Assembly (NCBI GenBank): GCA_019096065.1
Contig: JAGUCH010000001.1
Location: 12,214,001 to 12,278,000, forward strand
Direction: 5' to 3'
Source of the DNA: Paracyclopina nana
Lineage: Eukaryota > Arthropoda > Copepoda > Cyclopoida > Cyclopettidae
DNA: 64,000 nt
In this document: in pieces, positions 49,689-59,573 of the stretch
Numbering within the stretch: the stretch's first letter is position 1
Layout: the number at the start of each line of letters is the position of its first letter
Program-made: the position numbers and the translations under genes
The notes under the pieces: generated by a model
Database searches by the model: none
Told to the model about the DNA's origin: nothing
The model's input: only the letters and a program-made list of their open reading frames with translations

Positions 49689-51709
49689 TTACAAGATTAT
49701 GTCGCTTATTGCGTTGTAAGAGCCGACAATATGAGAGCCTGGCGTCGATGTACTCGTAGAGTCCTGCAACACTACGAATTGTTCATCGGTGCCACTGCGG
49801 CGCAGCCCGCCATGAGAAGTCATGTGATGCTGCTCCAAGGCCCTTTTCCTGGTGAAGCCTTTGTTGCATACGAGACACTTGTGAGGCAAATCTCCGGTAT
49901 GCAAGGACGCCTCATGAATTCTTAAATTGGCATTGGTGGAGAATTTTTTGGAGCAGAATTTGCACTCGAAATCTTTGGATCCCTCATGCACGGTACGGAT
50001 GTGGCTTTGCAGCTTCGTCTTGTCCGATAGCAAACGACCGCAATGACCACAAGGAAATAGCTTTTTGGGCACGTGCTCTCCAGCTTTGTTTACTTGGTGC
50101 ACTCGTGCTCGATGCCCGTACAAAGACATAGAGGTGGCGTAGCGGGCTGGGCAGTATTCGCAAACGTACGGCCTGTCATTGCTATGCTTGGATTTAATGT
50201 GGTTTTGCAGTGTTGTGCCATTAACAAATCCGTCCTGCAACAACAAACAGATTAACTGAAGCACTTAACGGTGCGGCACTCAAATCGGCATACCTGGCCA
50301 CAAATTTCGCATTTGAAGACCACAGAAGATGTACAAGCGGACCTATGGTACTGCTGATAGTACCAAGTTTTGTAGGTCTTGCCGCAAGCATCACAAGTCA
50401 CCTCGGCTTTGGACAGTTCCCCTCGATGGCTTCGTTTCGCTCCCTCGTGTTTCTCCTTGATATGAGTGGCAAGGGTTTGCGAGTACTTAGCGTCAAAGTT
50501 GCAGTTTTCGTAATTACAATGGAACCTTTGGCCCTTCCCCTCGCCATGCTCCACGTAATTGTGATGATCAAGAAACTTTTGCTGAGAGTAACCCTTATGG
50601 CACACCTCACATGCGAACTTTTTCTCGATGTGATTCTGCGTATGCTCTGAAAATTTTTTTGCACTCATCTTGGATGCACTGCATCTGCAACACTTGTACC
50701 GGTTGGCTTTGTCAGGGCTTTCTTGCTTCAATCTCTCATTCCTGTGCGACAACCTGGATTTCAGGCACAGCGGACACATCTTTGGAACTTTGGTGCTCTG
50801 GAAAGTTAGAATATTTGTAGCGAAATTCCTATGATATTTTGGATACGGCTTTACCATTTCATGCCTCAATGCATGTGCGTTGAAAGCCCTGGCGTGCTTT
50901 AAATGACGAATTGTCTGTAGAGGGCACCCGGGAACGCAGCAGCGGTAAACATACGAGATATTTTCGTTGGCAGGCACCAAAGGAATTCCGAGCCTTCGTT
51001 TGTCAGCCTCGCATCGAATTTCCACTCGGTGTTGAAGAGTCTCTTTGCCGCAGTTGTTGCACAATTGGTCCTGCTCTGCTTTGGTTTCATTGACATCCTC
51101 AGACTCTTGCAACGATGTTTCCACCACGATGTTGCTGTCGTTCTCATGGTGAATAAAAAGGACTTCCCGATCATCGATCTTGACCACGTTAACTTTGGCA
51201 ACAACAGCGTCTTCATTGCTAATCGAAGAGGAAGCAGCATCTTCACTCGACACTGACTGATAGTCGGCATTATTGCTTTCCGTTACTTCCAGGTCATTCG
51301 AAAGGAAGCTTCTTTCTTGATGGACTTCATCTTCTAAAAAAAGTCCGAACATGCTCGTCAAGGCTCTACAGCTATCATGAGCTGTTTCATCGGTGGGCAA
51401 GCAGCCTTTGTACAACGATTCTATGAATAGGCTCAATTGGTCTCTTGAAAATTCAGGTACTGAAATGTGAATCTTGTTATCCTCATTTATGTCGGCGTTT
51501 TCAACCGTGAGTCGGAAGTAATGGCTCGCCAAGCATAGCATCATTTTGTGACACTCGACCGTTTCGTTGTTTTGGCAATGGAAAACGACATCAGTCAAAA
51601 ACTGGCTTCTGAAAAATTGCCGGAACGTTGCAGAAAGTCTTTTGTACCATGGTGGAAAGTCTGCTGGCTTAAACCACTTGGGTCTTTTTAAAGGACTTTC
51701 AGGTTGCAT
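49689..51709 (-). CDS. BTB-domain C2H2 zinc-finger protein
   Basis: Predicted join on the minus strand is 51709-50294 and 50234-49689, giving 653 residues. The donor CAG|GTATGC and acceptor TTGTTGCAG leave a 59-nt phase-0 intron that splits a zinc finger (CEICGQ|DGFVNG, with HIKSKH completing it). An N-terminal BTB/POZ fold is visible at about residues 15-110 (LTDVVFHC, then CHKMMLCLASHYFR). An acidic linker follows, then about nine C2H2-type fingers in the C-terminal half, including FACEVCHKGYSQQKF, YVCEYCPARYATSMSL, FECKFCSKKFSTNANL and HKCLVCNKGFTRKRAL. One finger ends in Cys instead of the last His. BTB-ZF proteins are usually nuclear DNA-binding regulators that dimerise through BTB; the target is unknown. 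I chose the first in-frame ATG; its first 11 nt overlap the end of the upstream TRM10 coding region in another frame. I do not recognise a specific ortholog. Confidence 0.88.
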
Positions 51710-52514
51710 TGTTTTTTGCCACAAATCCAATTTTTTGAGGAAGGCTTTTTTCAAATGCTTCAGGCCAAGACAAACCGCTGAATTTGCTCTGAAGGATTTC
51801 GAAAACTTGATTTATAGTTAGGATTTGCTTGTAGCTTCCGTTGAGCGTTCGCTGACAGTTATCAGCAATAGGAAATTTGGCTGTTTTGATTGATTTTGAT
51901 TGAGCAAACGTCAATGTCGAAAGCTTCTTGACGCTGTCATCAACAAGGCCCCCAATCACGTAGACTTTTGAGATTTCCACCTCGTCAAGAACGTTGTCAG
52001 AATCTGGCGTCAAGTAGACAATTGAATCCAGAGGGAATAGCTCATCCACAGGCTTCTCCGATTGCACGACTAAATAGTTTTTGAAGCCGTCACATTTATC
52101 TGAACAAATGTTGTTGGTTTTGGAGTCAATCTTCAGCGAGGAAAAAGTGAGCTGGCATGGTTTTGTGGCTTTTTTGTTAGCTCCGTAGGTTCTGCTTAAC
52201 TGGCTAGCGAGGTGAGTGAGCTCTTTGTCATTCATCAAGGGCTCAAATTGGAGGTCAACACACACTCGCAAATGAGAGCTGTCGACATTGTCCAGAGCTT
52301 CTTTGAGTTTTTGACGGGCAATGCTGATCAACTCTTTCTTACTGACTCGATTTTGCTCAGATGAGGCGTCAGCGGGTCGGTTTTCCCTCTTTTTCCTCTT
52401 CGCCAACTCCTTTTTGGCTTTTCGTTGGGCTTTGCGACTTTCAAGCACTCGTTTCAGCCTTTCAGCTTTACGCTTTGCATTCTTCGAGAGGGTCTCGGAG
52501 CTCGCGCTTTCCAT
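51699..52514 (-). CDS. TRM10-family tRNA (guanine-N1-)-methyltransferase
   Basis: A single-exon frame of 271 residues starting at the ATG at 52514. The first 60 residues are a Lys/Arg-rich helix, as in TRM10 proteins. The SPOUT catalytic core follows: CVDLQFEPLMNDKEL (86-99), SIVYLTPDSDNVL (164-176), KVYVIGGLVD (183-192) and ILTINQVFEIL (231-241), ending PEAFEKSLP. These are the family's characteristic blocks, with Asp192 at the conserved GGLVD position. Known role: S-adenosylmethionine-dependent N1 methylation of purine 9 in tRNA; animal paralogs are nuclear/cytosolic (TRMT10A/B) or mitochondrial (TRMT10C). No mitochondrial presequence is obvious, so A/B-type is more likely. At 271 residues it is short compared with human TRMT10A (339 residues from memory), mainly because the C-terminal tail is missing. 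The stop codon lies inside the start of the BTB-ZF coding region, so the two may share a transcript. Confidence 0.88.
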   Translation of the reverse strand: MESASSETLSKNAKRKAERLKRVLESRKAQRKAKKELAKRKKRENRPADASSEQNRVSKKELISIARQKLKEALDNVDSSHLRVCVDLQFEPLMNDKELTHLASQLSRTYGANKKATKPCQLTFSSLKIDSKTNNICSDKCDGFKNYLVVQSEKPVDELFPLDSIVYLTPDSDNVLDEVEISKVYVIGGLVDDSVKKLSTLTFAQSKSIKTAKFPIADNCQRTLNGSYKQILTINQVFEILQSKFSGLSWPEAFEKSLPQKIGFVAKNNAT

Positions 52515-53175
52515 TACACGGAAAATTAAAAGTATGTTTACATTTGTTTGTTGTCGACTTGCGTGGACGCAACTTTTCGCACTTTTTGTTTACCACGCAA
52601 CCCAGCACACTTTGTAGTTTTTGCGTTCTTCTCCTTTTTGCTGCACTACTACAATCTTAAACATGGAGTAAGGCTTCTTTGAATTTCAATGTGCTGATGT
52701 AATAGTTTACCACATGTGAAGCCTTATACTCCACAAAGTAATTCAGTGAAAGTAGCATGGGCCTTGGAGCTGCATCTTTCGACAATGTATTTGGTTTCGA
52801 GGTTGTCAATCGACGGATTTGGCTACAGCAATTTGGGTTACGTTCCTGATTGCAACTTTCCGGCCAAAAATTGTCCTCGGAGATTGAGAAAACTGAGCTG
52901 CGACTGCCTTGTTGATGAACACAATGACTCTCGTGTGAGTTTGAGCAATGGCAGTATTTACCAATAAATGAAAGTCCCTTTCTTCCTAGCAGGACAACGA
53001 CGACAATAAAGGTAGGCGAGCTGAGGGTGCCGAGAGGAGCAATAAAAAACACTGTTTAAAACGAGTGGCCTCCGAGGCCTACATGTCAATGAGTTCACAG
53101 TTTCGACGATCCTATTATGGCCTGCCAGGAAAAAGCATCACTGCTTCCTTGAAATGGAAGAACCCAGATGGTGGC
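52515..53175. other. intergenic region upstream of TRM10; uncertain coding-like segment
   Basis: This should contain the TRM10 promoter, which would lie just upstream of 52514. A plus-strand open stretch at 52716-52967 ends with a Cys-rich segment (VPDCNFPAKNCPRRL, then LSCDCLVDEH). It has a possible donor, CGT|GTGAGT, and an acceptor, TTCCTAG, downstream. I cannot tie it to a family or find a start exon, so no gene is called. Confidence 0.35.
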
Positions 53176-53361
53176 TCATCCAGCTCTGAGATGCACAAAA
53201 AGCGGCGAGATAACAAAAGCTCCAAGGGGACCGCCGAGAAGCAGCCAAAGAATAACGTTGTCGTCTATGCTCACGTACTTCAGTCCTACGACCTTGGTTT
53301 CCCCCACAATAAGGGCAGCAGCAATGTTGGCAGCGGCTCCATAATTGAAAAGCAGCATCAT
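53176..53361 (-). CDS. possible small membrane protein (61 aa)
   Basis: An ATG-initiated minus-strand frame of 61 residues with two hydrophobic segments: about residues 2-19 (LLFNYGAAANIAAALIVG) and 36-57 (VILWLLLGGPLGAFVISPLF), joined by a short polar loop, KYVSIDDN. Codon choice looks like ordinary coding sequence. The opposite strand over the same interval reads as a Lys/Ser/Asn-rich string, which is what the complement of a hydrophobic gene gives. I do not recognise the family. It is short enough to be chance. A 61-residue two-pass protein is typical of smORF products in animals. The choice between the two adjacent ATGs is arbitrary. Confidence 0.3.
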   Translation of the reverse strand: MMLLFNYGAAANIAAALIVGETKVVGLKYVSIDDNVILWLLLGGPLGAFVISPLFVHLRAG

Positions 53362-54014
53362 GTGAGGCCTCGATAATGCTGTGTAACAGTGTAATACGCA
53401 TATGTATAGTAATAGGGCATTGCTCTTGCGTCTTTTTCCATGTTTATTCGCTCTATGAGCTTTACTTTGCAGTTTCCTAACAATGATATCTATCGCATCT
53501 ATATGCATCTTTAATAATTATGTGGTCATGCCAAAATCCCATCGTGGAATAATCAACAATTGTTTCAATAACTGGGGTCTTTTTGTTATAACGTATGGGA
53601 GGGCGTGGCGATGGTACAATTGTTCATATGGTTGTATTGCTCACCTGGTCAGTAGCCGTAGAGAATACACACTGCACTACTAGACGTGAGCTAGCCAAAT
53701 AAATTACACAATAAATGCAATTTTAACCAACATTTTCGTATGTACAGAGCGCGGGAGGGTCGGGTAGGTAGGTGGGAAGTTTTGCTAGTGGCCCTTTATA
53801 TGGGTATATTATATGGTGTACGTGAATTAGCAATAGTCGAACCTACATTTTCTGAAAAGCACACAGTTATGAATATTGTAACAGTTTAAGTGTGATCAAT
53901 GAAACATCACGTTTGGTAAGTATAGAAAGCAGTAGTTCAGCAGCAAGAAGAGCGGTACAGTATTTATATGGAAATCAGCAGCAGAATTAGAAAAACGAAC
54001 TGTCATTGTTAGAT
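53362..54014. other. 3' flank of the phosphoesterase gene
   Basis: AT-rich sequence with no supported gene. It should include the minus-strand 3' UTR of the phosphoesterase gene. A minus-strand polyadenylation-type signal (TTTATT on the plus strand) lies near 53443. Plus-strand AATAAA words near 53699 and 53711 have no assigned gene. Confidence 0.4.
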
Positions 54015-57000
54015 TTAACGCAAGTCCTCATCATCTTCGTTCTCCTCCTCGGCGATGGCTAAATCAGCCAAGTCTTTTTCCTTTTTATTTTGCAACTCAA
54101 CGAGAACCTGAGCAGAAATTCAATTAGGCTACATTTTACGAGCACGCATACGCGGAGCTTACAATTTGAAAAGGATTTTGAACTCAAACAAAACGAGCTA
54201 TCAAACTAAGTCCTAAAAAAGGAGAAATGAAAAAAAAAAAAAAAATGAATGCTTACGCATACTATGCCACTCTTACCTTTTCATTGAGCACTCGAATGCG
54301 GCCCTCAACTACGGGGTTGAGATGCAGTGATTCAAGGTCACCAATGGTCGTCTGTTTGGTCAACTTGGCTCCTTCTCTTGGTTGGAACTTTTCTGGAACG
54401 TGAGCGGGAAGATGCTGTGTCCCATCCTCAGTCAATTGGCGGACAATGCTAGTCCTGCAAACAATGATTGAGCCTCGTCAATGAGAAGTGAAAGCCAGGA
54501 GCAAAATGCTTTTATGATAACCAAATCAGGTTGATATATGCAGCACTTACTTTCTGGAAAGTGTGACTAGGGACTGGTGATGGACTGATGACCTTCGAGT
54601 CCTTCCTTCACGCATGGCCAATGCAGCAAAGTGATTCTGCACTGCATAGGCCAACGTAGGTCCATTCTCATCATCAATTAGCTGAATAAAAAAAAGGCAT
54701 AGAAAGGACATTTTTCTCTACATAAATCTACGTGCGCAGGCTTACTTGCTTGCACTGGGCCAACACGTCGTAGCCATCTTTTCCTTTGGCCAAGTAGGCC
54801 TTGGTGCAGAGCCTGTACTTTTTCCTGCTCTTCGGGTCGACATCGAGGTATTCATCGCCCACCTTGACGAAAGCCGGATCGACCCTTTTGCCTGCGGGCT
54901 TCTCGGGGTCGAAAGCAAAGCTGATGCCGCTTACTTGCGGGAAACGCCCTTCCAGCTTTGGATACATTGACACTCCGTTCTCCAGGCACTCGAGGAGCTG
55001 TTGGCCAGTCACCTCAAGCAGAACAAGGGGGTCGATCATGGGTAAGATTCTGAGCAAGTCCTTGAGGAAAAATGGTCCGGCAGTGTGCACTGTGTCTGAT
55101 CTGTAGCAAAGATCATCAATACATATATAATACCATATACTTACATAAATGCTCAGGTAAATTATGTACCTGAATGTTCCAGAGTTGATAATTGCGAGGT
55201 CCGCGTTGGTGGCGGCAACCATGATATCACAGACAAAGTTGCCGAGATTAGTCTCTTTGGTGCGGATGACGCTGAAGCGCCCCTCGAGGTCGCATTCGAA
55301 TTCACCCAGTTCCTTGATAAGCTCCATATCCATTTTGTCGGTGTACTTCTCCAAGGCCGAGGCGAGCTCATTGTCGGGCTCAAAATCTTTGGTCACATCC
55401 ACCGAGTCGATCTCGACCACTGGCCTCGTCTCAAGGGTGCCAAAATCCACGGTGAGCACGGAGAATTGGCGGAAGTCAGATCCGCTCTTCAGAACATATG
55501 TTCCATTCACCTATGATACATACGTAGATAAATGGTAAAATCTCAATTTAGACTCGTGATGCGGATTCGATCTGTACCATTTTCTTTTCGTAAACGTGGT
55601 CATGCCCTCCAAGAATGAGGTCTATCTCGGAAGCATTGGCCGCAAGTCTGAGGTCGTTAGGCGTCCTCATATGCGTTAGGGCTATGATGAAATGGCATCC
55701 TTTTGTCCGCAACTCCTTTGCAATGGCTTGACCAGACTCCACATAGTCTGTGTAGGTCACCTCAGAAGGGTTAATGGTGGATAGCGTGTCAAGCCATTCT
55801 TTCTCCACCAAGCCAACCTGAAAAATTCAAAGTTATTGAGCAAAAGTTCACATTCTTTTTGTGCTGCTCGCGTGCGCACTTCAATCAAAGCAGTTTCTCT
55901 CAAATAGGGGCTTTTGCTTCTCCATTCCTTTATACACTTTATGCATCTCTCCGATATAACATCGGCAATTACGTAAAGAACGGAGAAAAAGTGCGGTTTG
56001 ACTTACGAATCCGATTTTCCTTCCAAACCACTCGACAATGTGGGAAACTTTTCCGTCCGCCAAAGGCCGACCAGTCTCGTTGTCTATGACGTTTGACATA
56101 AGCCAAGGAAAGTTGGTTTTTTCCACACGTTCGACAAGTGTGTCGATGCCGAAATCTGAAATCCGGATACAGAACGTACGCTCGGTGCTGCATCTCTACA
56201 ATAAGGGATCAACTCACCAAAATCGTGATTGCCGAATACAGCACAACGTACGTCCAATTTGTTCAAGACGGGAACCATCTGCTCGCCTTTGGTGAAAGTG
56301 CTCACTGAAAAGGCAACAATACATGAATATACTTCAAAGGATTTATATCTTCAGTAGTCATACTTGTTGAAGGTGCAAAACAATCTCCGGAAAAGACAAC
56401 CATGGGTGTAAGGTGGCCATGACTTTTGACTGCGGTCAAAAATCTTGCAGCTCCACCCACAGGCTCCTAAAACAAACGTAATTTTATTACAAGCATTTTA
56501 GCAAAATAAGCTGCAAATATGCTTACCTCCTCTCCAGATTCCACGTTGTAGACATCGTTGAAATGAATCAAGTAGATTTTATCCGCTGCGGGACCCATCT
56601 TATGCTTCGTTTCCAGAGCGGCCTAACAGATAATCAAAATTGGGATATTGTATAAGGGGAAAATCAGCCGCTAGCTTTTGCTATATAGAACTGTTGCTTT
56701 GCTTCTTTTGATTGTAACTAACTTCAAAGAAGTTGGATTCCTATGTGTAATCGGGCTGTAGGATCGATTTTCATGCACACTGCGCGTACACTGAGGGGAG
56801 TGGGCAAGATAAAAATGTGCGTCTGTTGCTGAAGTGATTTAGGTAGCACGTGTGGGTCATTTCTTGGCAAAGTCGCCACACCGTGGCCTAATTTGGAGTG
56901 CGCGGTCGGAATTCTCGAATATTTTGCCATGCGCGTACATCATATACACGCCTTATACTGCATGCCCTTCCGGACAATATAAATACGAGTTTGTGAAAAA

Positions 57001-58270
57001 TGTTGCGTAATTATTATATGATATGTGTACTTCGCTTTAGGTAAGCTTTTTTCTAAGAGATAAATGCACTCGCCTTTGCATTTGTTTGCCTTTTCGCGAG
57101 CTTTTTTACTCTCCCACTACAATATTTGACATATTGCTCGTTTCCTACAGTCAATCCGATTGCGACATTTCCCTGATCTGCATAAGCTCCCCAATAAGCT
57201 TTCCTCAAAGTATGGTCCTCCATAATTAGTACGAGCGTTTTCCATGGCAACTGGTAATCCAATTGCTTGTGCTTTATGGAGGGTCACTTCAGTTCTGTCT
57301 CTGCTTATTTTGTACATAGGTACCGAAGACGAGTTGCAAATTCGGAAATGACGGCGAGTTTGGCCCTTTAAAAATGCTGTACCTTTTTGGCCAATTCGAC
57401 GACGGATGCAAAGCTGCTCGTGACTGCCGAGGATGCATTGGTCGTTGTATTCTTGACTGCAGAGGCTGTATTCAAAGTTGATTCCTTGACTGCGCTGGCT
57501 GCATTTGAGGTGGTGTTCTTTACTGCGCTCGTTGTCTTCAGCGTGGTATCCTTGACCGCCGAGGCTGCGCTCGTCGTGGAGGACTTGACTGCAGAAGTGG
57601 TCTTCTGAGTCGTCTCCTTCACCGTTTTCGTTGAGGTCGACCAAATGGAGGATGATGAATCCACCACCTTCCTCCACCGAAAGGCTACCTTGGCCTTGAT
57701 TCCCTCTGCCTCTTCAGCCGCAGCGGCCTCTTTGGCCGCGGCCTCTTCCTCGTTGTCAACCTCCTCGATGGGGTCCTCGGGCTGAACGCACTTAATGTTG
57801 GGGTCACTCGCGTCCACGGGAGCTGTTGCATCGCTGATCGTCCTCTGCGGCGGTGGAGGCTTTGGTGGCTTGGGCTTCTTGGGCTTGTCCTCCTGGTCGT
57901 GATCCTTGGACTTTTTCTTGTCCTTGCTCCGGCTTTTGGACCTCGATTTATCAGTGCTGGGGCTCTCGGCGCGCTCGCGATGCTTCTTCTTCGGCTTCTC
58001 TGGATCGGCCTCGCCCGACTTGTGCTTCTTATGCTTCTTGTGCGCTTTGTCCTTCGGGACATCCTCAGCGCTTTCGCCCTCCTTTTTCGAAGCCTTTTTC
58101 TTGGCCTTTTCCTCCACAAGCTTGCTGGCCTCGTCCATCATGATCGGTGGTCCAGCATCCTCATCGTCCGACACAGGGATCGAGTTGACCGACTCAGTCG
58201 AGGAGCTCGAGTTGGAATGCATCGTGGCCTTCTTGGCCTTTTTCTTAGCCTCAACAACGGCAGTGGCCAT
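54015..58270 (-). CDS. 5'-nucleotidase-family phosphoesterase with N-terminal 11-mer repeats
   Basis: Eleven coding exons on the minus strand: 58270-57383, 56622-56527, 56466-56364, 56304-56218, 56155-56007, 55817-55578, 55510-55170, 55100-54746, 54681-54551, 54454-54277 and 54107-54015. They total 886 residues; every junction has GT/AG and keeps phase. Residues 1-296 form a disordered Lys/Glu/Ser-rich region ending in six 11-residue repeats (221-286). The metallophosphoesterase domain follows: HFNDVYN (D319), SGDCFAPS (D356), FGNHDFDFGI (387-395), LTHMRTPNDLRLA, LGGHDHVYE. Then comes the 5'-nucleotidase C-terminal domain with SGSDFRQF, NSGTFRSD and AKGKDGYDV, and an acidic end. The family hydrolyses nucleotide or sugar phosphates using two metal ions. 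There is no signal peptide or GPI signal, so it is probably intracellular and not an ecto-CD73. The first metal motif is DxY instead of DxH. A good acceptor 2 nt before the ATG implies a non-coding exon upstream. An internal ATG in exon 2 could give a short form. Confidence 0.87.
57413..57610 (-). repeat. six in-frame 33-bp repeats encoding 11-mers
   Basis: Within exon 1 of the phosphoesterase gene, residues 221-286 read as six consecutive 11-residue units of consensus T-x-x-(T/A)-(T/A)-S-A-V-K-x-(T/S), such as TTSAASAVKDT, TLKTTSAVKNT and TLNTASAVKNT. The period is exact, with no gaps. Eleven-residue Ala/Val/Thr/Lys repeats of this kind form extended amphipathic 11/3 helices in perilipins, synucleins and LEA proteins. 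Confidence 0.85.
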
Positions 58271-59573
58271 TGCTGCGATATGTGTATATTCGAAGATTAT
58301 TAGTGGAGCACGTGAGTGGTGGGTCCTGACATGTTCAGCGATTCCTCAGAGTGGAATAGGGCGCGGAAATGCGAGGCAGGCGAATGCTCGTGACCCACTG
58401 AGGCTTTCCCAGGACTTTGCTACTGCTGAGGACGCTCGAGGCCAACGCGCGCGCATGTTTCCTCAAGAAGAACAACCAGAGAAGAAAATGCCTACGGTGC
58501 GAGGCCCTACAACGCATTTGGTCAATTAAGGGCAGCTATATATCTGCGTTTCACATACTGCACACTCTGATGCGCAAAGGCTGTACGCAATACGAGCTGC
58601 TGATAATGCCCTCTTTGTGATCGTAGTGGAATTATTGATCAACTTTGGTGTGAACTGCGGATGCCGCGAGGATATGCCGAGGTGCAGTAGTGGTGGTAGT
58701 AGGAGAGTGAGAGAGAGAGAGAGGCAAGGGCTTTCTTTAGAAAGCTACTGCAGCCACAGAAGCCTCTACTCGCAGCTGAGCAGCTATATCATGCTTTGTA
58801 GTATAATCTTACACGATAAGTGTGTATATTCTACCCAGTATATTATATGCTAGGTGTGCATATCGCGCTCGACAGCTATAATGTCAGTTGTCATGCAAAA
58901 TTCAATGTTGCCTTTGGTCATCAGCCTCGGAGTGACACTTATATTAGAAGGCTGCCCACCTTACGAATAGCAACAATCAATGAAACAAGAAAGTAGCCCA
59001 CGTGACTTGCGCCGGTTTTCTGACAAACTTGCGCAGCCACTTTTTCCTTCTTTTTTGCTGCACTGCACAGCATTTATACTGGGATTCGTGCACGATCAGA
59101 TACATATGCATATAAAGGATACCAACTTTCTTCCATACTTAATGGCTGCATACCTTTTGTGCCAAGGTTTCGCTGATGGTAATCGTAACTTTTCAAGCGT
59201 TTCTTTCCTTCCTGCGATGGCCCCATTATAAGTGATCTGCAGTATGCAAGCTTATAAAATATGAAACATCAGTTGGCTGGTGCCTTCATTATACATTGAT
59301 ATAAACTTTCACAAAGGCAAACTTGACAAAATAAATAATGCTATTAAAAATGGGGTATTTTTATCCAGCCACGTACGTCATTGTTTTGCTCCGCAGTGCA
59401 CTCGTTTTCTCTGCCCAAAGAACGTGGCAGTGTCGAAATCATCGCGTGTGCGGGACAGACAGGTTGAGAAGAACTTTTAAGAGAAAGTGGGTATATTCTC
59501 ATCTACCATGATGGGGTACATGTAGTATGTGTAGGTACGCGAGCTTAAATATAAATTAAATGGCTATATCACT
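58271..59573. other. upstream region of the phosphoesterase gene
   Basis: No coding region is supported. The sequence just upstream of 58270 on the minus strand ends in a splice acceptor (CATATCGCAG), so a 5' UTR intron and a non-coding exon probably lie in this interval. A short (GA)n run is present near 58706-58722. The frame at 57906-58529 on the plus strand is the complement of the phosphoesterase N-terminus and is not a gene. Confidence 0.4.

Noticed and set aside
51699-51725. A_AAA_AAC heptamer just before the TRM10 stop, suggesting a -1 frameshift into BTB-ZF
   Set aside because: A -1 slip enters a frame that stops after a few codons; BTB-ZF lies in the +1 frame. Reinitiation or separate transcription fits better.
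51709-51754. Longer BTB-ZF start upstream of 51709
   Set aside because: The extra frame begins at a TTG codon and lies inside the TRM10 coding region; the first ATG is at 51709.
53120-53178. TGA at the end of the smORF read as selenocysteine
   Set aside because: The frame continues after the TGA only briefly and I see no SECIS-like element or selenoprotein family match.
53065-53376. 103-codon plus-strand Lys/Ser-rich frame
   Set aside because: It looks like the complement of the hydrophobic minus-strand smORF and has no recognisable domain.
56640-56990. Alternative first exon for the phosphoesterase, with TATA-like words near 56980
   Set aside because: No strong splice donor follows the candidate ATG at 56930, so a coding alternative exon cannot be supported.
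57117-57677. 186-codon minus-strand frame overlapping exon 1 and intron 1 of the phosphoesterase gene
   Set aside because: It is an out-of-frame shadow of the repeat-encoding exon with no domain, and the exon 1 frame has clear repeat structure and splice phase.
57906-58529. 207-codon plus-strand frame
   Set aside because: It is the complement of the Lys/Ser-rich N-terminal exon; its Leu/Phe/Ser richness is what such a complement gives.
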